In this document: in pieces, positions 1 to 10,030 of the stretch
How the letters are laid out: each line of letters opens with the position of its first letter
Position numbering within the stretch: the first letter of the stretch is position 1
Assembly (NCBI GenBank): GCA_025765615.1
Contig: JAIVFJ010000104.1
Coordinates: forward strand, 124,001-188,000
Direction of reading: 5' to 3'
Source: Zopfochytrium polystomum
Taxonomy: Eukaryota; Chytridiomycota; Chytridiomycetes; Chytridiales; Chytridiaceae
DNA: 64,000 bases
The notes under the pieces: model-generated
Databases searched by the model: none
Told to the model about the DNA's origin: nothing
Seen by the model: only the letters and a program-made list of their open reading frames with translations
Position numbers and translations under genes: made by a program

Positions 1-2
1 GA

Positions 3-75
3 GGGCATATGGCGAAATGGTTACCGCGTTCGACTTCGGATCGAAAGATTGCAGGTTCGAGTCCTGCTATGCTCG
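3..75 (+). tRNA. tRNA-Arg (anticodon TCG)
   Basis: This 73-nt segment folds as a complete cloverleaf. The acceptor stem is 3-9 with 68-74 (GGGCATA/TATGCTC, one G-U pair). The D arm is 12-14 with 25-27 and has GG in the loop. The anticodon stem is 29-33 with 41-45 (TTCGA/TCGAA) and the loop is CTTCGGA. The T arm is 51-55 with 63-67 (GCAGG/CCTGC) with loop TTCGAGT, and the discriminator base is G75. Anticodon TCG at 36-38 reads CGA (Arg). There is no intron and no encoded CCA, as expected for a eukaryotic nuclear tRNA. The A and B box promoter elements are inside the gene. Confidence 0.9.
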
Positions 76-247
76 CTTAAAGGCTTCTACAGCTGAGTGG
101 GAATCGATATTTCTCTTCGGTCGTTGGTTGTTGGGAATTGGTGTTTATGGAAGGACCTGGCAGCATCAGTGGGGGGCAGTGCCAGCTGGGGACAACGCTA
201 TGTGCAGATGCCAGAGGAGCAGATCCGTCCATCTGCAGCATCGGTTT

Positions 248-301
248 GCGTCACCCTGGACCAATGCGTCACCCTGGACCAATGCGTCACCCTGGACCAA
301 T
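248..301. repeat. 18-bp perfect tandem repeat, three copies
   Basis: The unit gcgtcaccctggaccaat occurs three times in succession without mismatch. It keeps the frame open on both strands, so it generates apparent peptide repeats, but there is no sign of a real gene around it. Confidence 0.9.
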
Positions 302-303
302 GC

Positions 304-2690
304 TTTCTCTTGTCAGCTTGGGTGGTGACAAGGTCAACCCCACATTTGTCATTGCTCTCTTTTTGCTCAAATACATGTATGTTTGCTTGCTGAAAGAAAA
401 AATTCATATCATAAACTGCAAGGATCTGGACCCCTATTATTCTCAATTCTTTAGTTTCCAAGGTGTTTTCAAAATGTATTTGCAGCTAACCTGTCACTAT
501 TATTGGACTGCTTTACTTTTGACTTACTAGAGAAACGGCCGGAATCGATTCCTCTTCCTAATAGGGTCATACTTCTCATGTGAAAATATACAATGTGTTG
601 TGAAGAATCACAGTAAAGTAAGAGTTGAGAACATAAACTATGACCAACATCTTATTCTGAATCTCATAGATGCGGCGCCTATTGCTCTTGACGGCGACTC
701 CCCTGCCTCCCATTGCTGTCAACCCTCTCACCACCTCAGTGCCGAAGTTGATGAAATTTACAGCAGCAGTATGGTGAGCAGCAGTGCCAGTTAATGGTTA
801 GAGGAGGGCATAAGCAGTCGAAAGGGCTGTACAGCTCAAAGGGTTTTAGCATTCATTTGCAATGCAGGGTTGTGAGACTACTCACTCCTTTGAGTCCAAG
901 TGTGCTCCCACACTTGTGCTGGCAGGCCGCAGGCTTGGGTGATGAAACAGCAGTTACAACAAAACTGACTTTACATTTCAGAGGGAAGATTATCTATCCT
1001 CCACACGAATCTCACGAAAATATGCTGAATCCTCCAACTCTGATACTGACACATGCATTGAGACAGAAGAGGATTATATTAGTGACACTAAAGAATCTGA
1101 AATGCCTCATCATGAGGCTACACGAGAAAGTAAACTCAACTATAGCCCTGCTGAAGCTATGATGACAGACAATGAGATCTGAGATATCGTCAAGACTGAA
1201 CCTAACCCTGAGCATGTGACGCTTATGGCATGTGTGACATGTGCACATGAGCCATCACAAGGCTGTGGGTTCGACCCCCACATTGGGCGTGTCCTGATTT
1301 TCTGTGGCATGAGCAACTTGATTTGGCAAGGGCATTGTCAGCTCCAGCAGTAGGATGAAACACAAACCCTGCATTTGAATTAAAAGGCCATTTGGGCTCA
1401 ATTCAAAAGTGATTTCATTAGTAAAAGTTTCAAATGTCCGACTGTTTGGCCCAAAAATTGAAAATTTACCAAATCAAATGTCTCAATAACATGGGAAAAT
1501 TGTCATTCATATTCAGAAAATCAAATTGAAGTGAAGATTGAAAATGACTCAATTTGTGTTAGACCCTATGCAGCAGTTTCGGCAGTTACAGTGCAATGAG
1601 CGAAAAGTGAATGTCTGTTAAGCTTGGGACATGCCCTGTATCGGTGTTGAATGCCAAAGGAGCAAATGTCTGTGGGAAGGCAGCATTTTGCTTTTCAGAC
1701 CTGCCAAATTGGTTTGTGCCTCTGCAGGCTTTCATCTGGGCAAAGTGCTGACAACACAACAATATTTTTTGTTCGCATCGCAGCCAGCAGATACAGGAAA
1801 CCTCATTTCAGTATCCTTTGCACGTTGTGTTTGAATCTTCAAGTGTGTGCCTTTACACAAAAGATGTGGTATTTGCAGTCATTAGACACAGTCCGGCATA
1901 ATGCCACCTCTTGCTGCAATTTTGGCAAATTGTGTCTGACACATTTGATGTCACAGGTGCAATGACATGGCAGGGGTGCAGACAGAAAAATTGTGTGCAT
2001 TGCATTTTGTGAAGTCCAATGGCTTTTGGGGAGTGGCCCATTATTTGATTTACGTACTTCTGCCTGCAGCCCGGCCTCTGAGTCTGCTTTGGCATGCCTT
2101 TCTGAGAATGGAGAGTCAACACAAAACCCAACAATCCTATGACCATATGCAATCTGCCACACAGTTTGAACGCTTCCTTGAATGGAAAGTGTAAAAAAAA
2201 GAGGATCAATTGGCAAACCATCTCCAAACTATAGTGTGCTGCTGTGGCGAAACTGGTTAGCGTGTGCGGCTGTTAGACATAAGCAATATTGAACATCTTG
2301 TTCTATCACTCCACTCACTACTTTGCACATATTATGAATTTTTTTGAACATTTTTTCATGTATCGTCCTTCTGTGGACGTGTCCATTCCCGACATGCTTA
2401 TCCAAAAGCCCCTCATACCATTCAGGCTAACATAGCGGAACAGCTTGCACTACTTTCTCTCCAAACATGTATGAATTTTTTCACATGTTATTCTCCACAT
2501 GTTTTATTTAACATCTCCCAATTCACGTGGCCTCGTTGTCATAAAAAAAAGCACGCATTTCTTCTCTCACTTTTCTCCATACTAATGTATTGTATTCTCT
2601 ATAATTCCATTTAAGTGTTGATCTTAATTATTTTTTTATAATCATCCCAATCAATATTTCTATTGTGATTTTGATTACAGTGTCGTTCAC
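304..2690. other. Gene-poor stretch, no recognisable coding sequence
   Basis: Open frames here are short and overlap on both strands, and none resembles a known family. Two pieces look tRNA-derived. A T-arm/B-box sequence (GTGGGTTCGACCCCCAC) lies at about 1264-1280, and a degraded tRNA-Asn-like segment with a CTGTTAG loop lies at about 2240-2300. AT content rises after 2300, with poly-T runs. Confidence 0.5.
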
Positions 2691-3491
2691 CCCCCTCACA
2701 AGAGCCTAGCTGGGAAAGCATGGGGAGTCTGGATATCTGTCACTCAAGGGCCCAGGGTTCAAGTCACAACGCCAGCTGTTGAAGGTAACGAGAAAGAGTG
2801 ATCTTGAAGGAGTGGTGCAGTGGAAATGCCTGATGGCCCTGTAATCTGTAGCGCATGGGAACCCTGAATATCCCTATTTTGACCAAATGGTTTACTCGTT
2901 TGGTTAGATTTTAACAAGTCCCTAATGTATATTTTTTTCCGTTGTTGCAAATATCTTAGAATCTCATCATTCATGTGATTTTCTCCTTTTATATTAGCTT
3001 CTTCCTCTCCAAAGTTATATATCACTGCTTCTATTTTGAAATTATTTGAAAAGAATATTGTGTTTTTTGAAACAGCAACACCAAGTGGTTTTTCATAATA
3101 AATTCCTACCATATACCATATTTCTGGTGGAAACATTTTATTTACAACTTCACTTTCAGCAATCTTTCCCATACCTCACTTAACCCTAATCGCTTCATTT
3201 TACATTTTGCTCAATTAATTCTATCACTAAACTTTCAACAGCCCCATACCACTCAAGCTTCACTTCTCGCCTCTCCAACACATATTACATGATTTTTTTT
3301 TTGAAAATTTTTTCATATAATATTCTCCACGCTTCACCACCGTACATATTATTTGATATTTTTTTCATAGATTATTCTCCTCACTTTTTCGTAAAATAAT
3401 GTCATTACATATTCTTTTGTGCCGACAATTCCAGACACACTCCAACATTTTCAATCTTATTTCGTCGTTAGACTTGAAATTTATTGTATAT

Positions 3492-3606
3492 CTAAACAAC
3501 CATGACTCTAGTCACCTGACCACGTTCTAAAAGGTGTCAAGACCTTTCCATCCATAAACAACCATGACTCTAGCCACCTGACCACGTTCTAAAAGCTGTC
3601 AAAGAC
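3492..3606. repeat. Tandem duplication of about 52 bp (62-bp spacing)
   Basis: Two copies beginning taaacaaccatgactctag are separated by a short spacer. They differ at only a few positions (gtcacc/gccacc, aaggtg/aagctg). The second copy runs into the 3' end of the 145-codon minus-strand frame that follows. Confidence 0.85.
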
Positions 3607-4026
3607 CCTAACACTGCTGGCTGCAGCACTAAGGGCTTTTCCTTGCAATTCACACACCTTACCACTCATCTCGCAATATTTCTTTATCTGTTCATTTGTC
3701 AATTCTATTTCTTTTATGCTCACCACCACCACCATTTCTCCAGGCAACACAGAAGACTCTTCTATTTCCTTCCAGCTTTCACATTCGTACTTCAGTCCAT
3801 CGTAATCTGACCTGCACCTTATATTTTCCATCCCATCTTTATTGATCTCCACTTTCTCCCTTTCCAGTTTAATTCCCGTATCTCTTTCCCACCTCCACTT
3901 TTCATCTATACTCCATTTCACAACTCCTACATATTTCATTGTCATCTCCACTATCTCCTTTGGAAAATTCATCATTTTTCTGCGTTTACAACACTTTCCA
4001 TCCCATCTCTCGAACTTACTCCACAC
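3589..4026 (-). CDS. Unrecognised 145-codon open frame in an AT-rich island
   Basis: I do not recognise this frame. It is rich in Glu, Lys, Met, Val and Trp, with a charged N-terminal half (Arg-Arg-Lys-Met-Met, Trp-Arg-Trp-Glu-Arg) and no obvious membrane segment. Its composition is unlike the GC-rich genes elsewhere in the window. A second frame of similar composition (137 codons) lies at 2759-3172 on the same strand. The two could be pieces of one decayed gene or mobile element, because the sequence between them is stop-rich and AT-rich. It may also be a chance frame. Only the length and the non-repetitive amino-acid content argue for coding. Confidence 0.2.
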   Translation of the reverse strand: MWSKFERWDGKCCKRRKMMNFPKEIVEMTMKYVGVVKWSIDEKWRWERDTGIKLEREKVEINKDGMENIRCRSDYDGLKYECESWKEIEESSVLPGEMVVVVSIKEIELTNEQIKKYCEMSGKVCELQGKALSAAASSVRVFDSF

Positions 4027-4263
4027 AAAGTCCCTTTCTTGACTCCCTTCACGTACTCTTAGTCACACATTTTCAGATGCTTTTGTGCTTCTCCTCTCAC
4101 AATTTCAGTCTTTTCCTGCGCCAAGAAAAATCAATGAAGTGTCATAAAAAATACCAAACACTGCTGACTGCAATGCTTAGGGTTTTTTTTTTCTTCCTAC
4201 TTTTTTTACCAATCCCATCTGAATATCTCTAACACCAACTTTTCATCTTATCCATAATCTTTA

Positions 4264-4380
4264 TGTCAGGCAGAACTGACTGGTTAGCAGCAAGAGGCAC
4301 AAGACAGACCCAAACCTATTGTGACTGTCAGTTATTGTTCTCACAACCCCCAATCACTCACTCAGAGTAGACTGTTTACA
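4264..4380 (+). mobile_element. LTR family A, internally deleted copy
   Basis: The copy begins TGTCAGGCAGAACTGACTGG and ends GTAGACTGTTTACA, matching the two ends of the 412-414-bp LTRs at 31969-32382 and 37384-37795. About 295 bp of the middle is missing, joined after gttctcacaa. No target duplication is visible. Confidence 0.85.
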
Positions 4381-4757
4381 AAATGAGGTTTATTTCACGG
4401 AATCAACATGAGTAGAAAGCGGATTCGTTGATTTTTGGATGAATGGCAGGTTGTCAAAGTCGGAAAACCACATGTGATATCCAATTTTTCAACATCGTAT
4501 TTGCTATCTTTTGCATGTATGACTTTTCTTCCTCCAAAGGCTGCGCTGCAGTCTGAAATTTTTCAACAGATAAGGAGAATTCACCAAAGATCACTGAAAT
4601 GGGATGTTTGCATTGAACCGAAGTTTCTTGATGTTATTTTTTTCAACGACCCGGTCTGGCCAACCACGACCATCCTGGCGTCTCACTCAGAAGGCAACCA
4701 GTCGCCAGGCAGCCATTTGAGGGGCACGACACACACACACGCTCAGACGCTCTCCCT

Positions 4758-4766
<9 letters not shown>

Positions 4767-4842
<76 letters not shown>
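4767..4842. repeat. (CT)n microsatellite
   Basis: About 75 bp of almost pure CT dinucleotide is followed by a GT run and, at about 4926-4944, a GA run. It lies downstream of the minus-strand carrier gene. Open frames crossing it are repeat artefacts. Confidence 0.95.
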
Positions 4843-4845
<3 letters not shown>

Positions 4846-5214
4846 CCCCTTCTCGTTGGAATGTGTGTGTGTTCGGCGCCTTAGCGACCACCCGGAACAT
4901 TTCTTGAGTTGCGAACAAAGAAACAGTGAGAGAGAGAGAGAGAGGGGGGGGGAGGGAGAAAATGGGCCAGGAAGGGGTGTGCAGGGGAGTAGGAAGTGCG
5001 TGCCGTGTGTGAGAGGGAGTAGGGCAGAACACGAACGGGGCCAGTTGAAAGCACCGGGAATCGTTTTGGCCAGAAGGGGCGAACGAGGGGGCGGGAAAAA
5101 AACGAAAAAAACAAGCAGAAAGACAGACATGTAAAATTAAAATTTAAAAAAAAAGCTAAGAAGAAAGAACCATAAGTTGGGCAGGATCGGTTCCGAGCAT
5201 CGAGCTCGGAAAAA

Positions 5215-8147
5215 CTATCTGTCGCTCATTGCCCCAAGCAGCCACTCGTAGCTGCGAAAAATGAGAGGCGGTTGGTTGGATTAGATCAGTCGATGCCGTC
5301 TCTACACGAGAAACGAAGGCCAAAAGAAAAGAAAAGAAGAAAAAAAGAACACGAAAAGCAGGAAAAGAAAGGTCAACACTCACACAGCAAACATGATGGT
5401 TGACTGACATCCCGTCCACACCATGCGCGGGCCGACTCCGGCAAACAAGCCCGCCATGCCTTGCCGCCGGTAAATGCCCTTGAAAGCCTGAATCGCCCCA
5501 GAATAGTACGGGACTGCCATCTCCGCTGCCGCCGCCGTCCCTCCCGCCGCCGCGGCTGTCTTGGTCGCCGCCGCTGCCGCCGCTGCGGCTGCCTCCGCTG
5601 CCGCCTTTGCCGCGGACGGGGCGCCCGCCGCGGTGGCAGTGGAAGCAGACCTAGAAGAGGTGCTCGCGGCTGCCACGGCCGCCGCGGCCGAGCGCGGACG
5701 CGATGGGGACGGTGGCTTCGTCGTCGCCGCCGAGGACCCCACCGCCGACCCTGCCACCCCTTTACCCGCCGGCGCCTTTCCCGCTTTGGACGCAGTCGGT
5801 GACGGGGTCCGCGAAGGGCGGGGCGTGGGCTGAAAAAGAAACGACGACGAGGGCGCCGCAGTGGTAGAAGTATTTTTTGCCGTTGCTGCTGCGGCGTTCG
5901 CTGCCGGCGCTGCCGTTGCCGCCGAGTGTGTCGAGGAATAAAACGTTTGGAGAGAATGACGAGTGGGAGGGCGGCACAGCGTTGTTCAGCAATGGTGGCT
6001 GCGGCGGCGCGTTCTTTGCCGACGCCGCAGCGGCGATCTCGGGTGTATCTATCCAGGTGGCGTTGACGGGCCTCTGAACAGTAACTTTTTTCTTCGGCGG
6101 TGTCACTTGCTTTTGGGTCATAATGTACCTGTAGTGTGAAAGTGAAGGAACCGTGAGAATTACAAAAGCAATTCTGGAAATGGGCTGGAAAATGAAAGAT
6201 GCAATGCAATTGCTAGAGCGCGCGCACCACGTACATGCACATAGCGCACTCGAGCACGCACGCAAGCACACACACACACACAGGCACAGGCACACACAGG
6301 CGCACACTCACGTCTTGCACACGTCAAGGGGTGTCGTGACGGCGCCGGCCACGACGCCGGCAAACGCGCCAGACGCCATATCGTGCCACGTCTTCATGCG
6401 CGACTCGTCGCCACCGCAAAACCTGTGCAGAAACACCGACCGCGCGTTCTCAAACAGCGTAAACTGGACAGCGGTAAAGGGCACGTCGCGCAGGAGCGTA
6501 GCGCCCCAGCCGTAGTAGAGACCCCGGACGCCGCGTTTTTCTAGAATCGACCAGAACGCGTGCACGCTGCCTTGGTTAATTACGGTGCGTCAGCATGTTG
6601 CTCAGTTGGAGCCGCGTCTTTACTACTTCGCTCGGAACGTAAATCACGCTTGCCATGACGTCGCCCACTGCGGCTGAGACGTTTGTTTTGTGTTTGTGGC
6701 GGTAAGAAGGTAACCAATCATTCAAGGGCAGCACACTTACCAGAAACAAAATAAGCTGCGGTCGGGTTCCAGTTTGAGTCGATCAGCTTCCTCTTGAGAC
6801 CCTCGTAACAGCCAAAGTATAGCAAAGTGCTAAACAGGGAGCCTGACGTGGCAGCGAGAACGCCAGAGTATAGGCCGCGAAGGCCCTCTTCGACGAGAAT
6901 AAGCCGAAACGACTGGTACATGCTGGGGTACTTTGTGACACCCGACGATAGCTGACCTTGCTGAAAGGCGCGTTGTTCGAGTTGAGGTGTGAAAACCAGA
7001 GACAAACTCATTAGGCAGCGAAGCAAGTGAGCTTGGAAAAGCGTGACCTGCGGGCAAGCAAACTCGCCTACACACGTACAGCATCGCACAGCCCCTCACC
7101 GCCCGCACTGCTACTGCCCCGCAAGTCTACGTACCATCTTCGTCTTGATCGTGTCGGTTGAGTGCATGATCGTATCGGCGATCGCGCCGCCGAGGCCGCC
7201 GCAAAGAATGATCTGTCGAGGAAGTATGGACAAAAGAGGTCAGCAAAGTGGTAGGCGCATAAGATCGGCAGTGAGGGAAGGAAGGGATGGGGGAGGGAGG
7301 GAGAGAAAGATTGCAGAGAAAGCGAGCGGCTTCCACTAAAAGTAGAGTTGGAACACTGAACACGCAGCCACAGCACCCTCACGTACTGACGCACACGCAC
7401 ACGCAACCGGAAGCACGCACGCACACACGCACACGTCCGATCGCGGCGATGCATGTGGCAATGCATGCGGCAGAAGAAAGGAAGGCAAGGTCAGGTAGAC
7501 GGGCTTACCCTAGAGAGCGGGGGTTCCCCGCCGTTGCTACCGGAGGATGGTGCACCGTGATGGTGATGGTGGTTGTTCTGAACGTAATTGCTGGTATTGG
7601 TATGAGCTGGGGGGTGCGACGGCTGCGACGGCTGGTGTGGCTGTGAGGATGGTGACTGTGGCGAGTGGCTGCTGCCGCCGCTGCTGCTGCTGCTGGGGGT
7701 GACGATAGAGGCGCCAAAAGAGGAATGTGGATGGGAGGGTGATGCGAGCGAAGACGACAGCGGCGAGAGTGAGAGTATCGGTGACTGTGATGGCCACGGC
7801 CATGGTGATTGTAATGCGGAGAGCAGCGATGGCGGCGATGATGATGATGATGATGTTTCGAGTGGCGGCGGCGGCGGCAGCGACGACGCCGACGCGGTGG
7901 AGAACGACGGCGGCCACCACGCCCATGACCACGGCCGCGAGGACGGGGTGGAGGAGTTGGGGGAGGATGATGGTGATGATGGTGACGATAATGACGACAA
8001 CGACAACAGCTGGGGCGACGGCGATGCAGAAGAAGAAGAAGAAGAAGAAAAGGAAGTGGAAGATGCCGCCGGCCGCGTCCACCGCGACGGCGACGGCGAC
8101 GGCGTCCACGCGTCGGCGGCGGAAGCGGAGGAGATGAGGAGATTCAT
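5215..8147 (-). CDS. MME1: Mitochondrial carrier, Mme1 (YMR166C) type, eight or nine exons
   Basis: This is a member of the SLC25 inner-membrane carrier family. The closest family by motif is yeast Mme1, reported as a mitochondrial magnesium exporter. The proposed coding order is 8147-7509, 7212-7135, 6960-6741, 6673-6584, 6570-6312, 6128-5849 (or 6128-5945), 5829-5384 and 5251-5215, giving about 682 (or 650) residues. The three carrier signatures are visible: HSTDTIKTK, VPSEVVKTRLQL and TPLDVCKT. Mme1-like blocks include GLYSGVLAATSGS, LRDVPFTAVQFT and GVGPRMVWTGCQS. The C-terminus YEWLLGAMSDR is encoded by a 37-nt last exon. Residues 1-213 form a Ser/Pro-rich extension, and an Ala/Ser-rich insert precedes the last helix pair. 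Two junctions are doubtful. A 13-nt GT...AG segment (6571-6583) must be skipped to keep frame, and the break near 5830 fits either a 19-nt or a 115-nt intron. The start codon at 8147 was chosen because longer frames cross the CT repeat. Confidence 0.8.
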
Positions 8148-8193
8148 CGTTGGTGTGGTCGGAGACAAGTCAGCAGTCGGTTTTTTGATTTTT

Positions 8194-8198
<5 letters not shown>

Positions 8199-8287
<89 letters not shown>

Positions 8288-8308
8288 CTACTCTCTCTCT
8301 CTCTCTCT
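8199..8308. repeat. (CT)n microsatellite upstream of the Mme1-type gene
   Basis: About 110 bp of CT dinucleotide with one interruption (cctctctac). It ends about 50 bp upstream of the chosen carrier start codon, so on the coding strand it is a GA tract in the likely 5' leader or promoter. Confidence 0.95.
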
Positions 8309-8835
8309 GTCTTGACCCATTAATCCAATGATGGGTTCTCCTTCGTTTGCATCCCCCTTCTTCTTTGCAGAAGACTCGCTCACTGGAAGAACTATTAGGC
8401 ACAAGCTATGTGTGGAAAAAAAAATAAAAAATAAAAAAACAAATTTAAAACAAAACGTTGAAAGGGAAACTCATCTCCGGTCCTCTCTGCTCTTGTGTGC
8501 AGAAAACACATCAAAAACCCAACAATCTTTCTACCGGGAGGGGGGCTCACACAGTACACTCCCGGTATTGGAGTATACCCACATTCATAGTATCCGCTGA
8601 CCCGTTTGTGCAGTGCTGCTGCTGCTGTTTGGGGTTGATTGTGGGGCTCCCAGTGGGTGCTGCTGCTGTTTAGCCCTGCGCTCTCATCAGTCAGAGAATT
8701 TGAGTACATATCTGGCAAGGTGGCCGAGAACGTGGGGATGGGGAACAGAGGTTCGGTTTGAATATCACACATACAGTAGACTGTTGCATCAATACGCCAG
8801 GTGGTGCCATGTAGATCAGTATGTCTAGGATCCCG
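8309..8835. other. Intergenic, with a tRNA-like fragment
   Basis: No gene is seen. The segment from about 8699 to 8775 contains an A-box-like tggccgagaacgtgg and a B-box-like ggttcggtttgaa, so it may be a decayed tRNA or tRNA-derived SINE. It ends at an LTR fragment. Confidence 0.4.
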
Positions 8836-8977
8836 TGTAAACAGTCTACTCTGAGTGACTGAGTGGAGGAGTGAATGATGTGTGTTTGTGGGTGGTCCTT
8901 CTCCCCAACTTGGAGAGAAAGAGAAGAAAACTCTGTTATGAATTATTGATACATGATGATGATATAAACGCTTGTCC
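8836..8977 (-). mobile_element. LTR family A, 3'-end fragment in reverse orientation
   Basis: It reads TGTAAACAGTCTACTCTGAG and continues as the reverse complement of the last ~140 bp of the family A LTR, including the inverted form of the block cttggggagaaggaccaccc. It is truncated after the tgatgatgatat block. The first bases equal the terminal TTTACA of the full copies. Confidence 0.85.
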
Positions 8978-9339
8978 CTCTAGCCTGTCTCGACGTCTGC
9001 GTCTGTCGCGCCCAGTATCGTTTTCTCTCGGGTTTCTGGTGGTTTTTTACTATCAGACGGCTCGCTCTAGCTGGATCAAGCAAAAGTAGGAAAGGGGCAG
9101 CGGGTTTGGGGAGGGAAGAGGGAAGAAGCTGTCAATTTCGTTTCCTGCATTCATTTTTCTCTCTACTATCCAGCCTATCACCTTTTCTTTTCTCGACATC
9201 GCTGTCACGCAAAAACGCGTGTTCGCAACCGCGAAGACGATAAAAATGGTGCTCCAGACAATAGGAATTCCCTAATTTTTTTTTAAAAAAAAAATTTTTA
9301 TTGCATTGGAATCTTCGGAGGGGTCTTGCGTCCCGTCTT

Positions 9340-9482
<143 letters not shown>

Positions 9483-10030
9483 GATCCGTCCGTAACTGGA
9501 ATCAAACTTGTAGTCACGGGAGGGGAAAAGCGCGGTAAGGAACGGTTGGGGACTCATTGAGAGGAGATCAAGGAAATTCGAGGTATCGGAAAACCGGGAC
9601 GAAGAACCGACACAGTAGTCAGAAAGTCGTTCCGCCTCTTCCCAGTCCGTTCCGAGAGTGACTCGTTCCACCTCGCGCCCCGCTCCTCACCCACGCTCGT
9701 GCGACGCGCGCCAAGGGTCGTGCTCCACAGACAACTCGCGCTTGCCGTTTACGAACTCTCGCCGCGTTGGGGGGGCGCACCGTGTCCTTTCCTGCGGCAG
9801 CTTGCGATATCCAAAGCTGGCCCTCTTCGCACCCCGCCAACCTGATCACAACCTCTAGGAGCGCGAGGCACTTGGCTGGGCGCGTGCAAGGGACACTCCC
9901 TGAGTTGATACTTTCCTCTATTGTTAGTCCACCCAGATCAGCACACAGTCACAAACACCCCCAGTCACTTTCGCCCGGGACGGAACGAAAACATCACTAG
10001 TTGGGACACGAGCAAAACCTGCAACACGCA

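Noticed and set aside
2244..2310. Functional tRNA-Asn
   Set aside because: The anticodon loop resembles CTGTTAG, but the anticodon, T and acceptor stems do not pair; it is at most a relic.
4435..5134. Long Ser-Leu or Arg-Glu frames over CT/GA microsatellites (also at 8.2, 9.3, 21.5 and 23.0 kb)
   Set aside because: Pure dinucleotide repeats are open in several frames on both strands; the peptides are artefacts.
5373..6209. Arg-rich 278-codon frame on the minus strand
   Set aside because: It is another frame of the carrier exon. Its Arg/Pro composition is typical of out-of-frame reading of GC-rich sequence, and the conserved carrier residues are in other frames.
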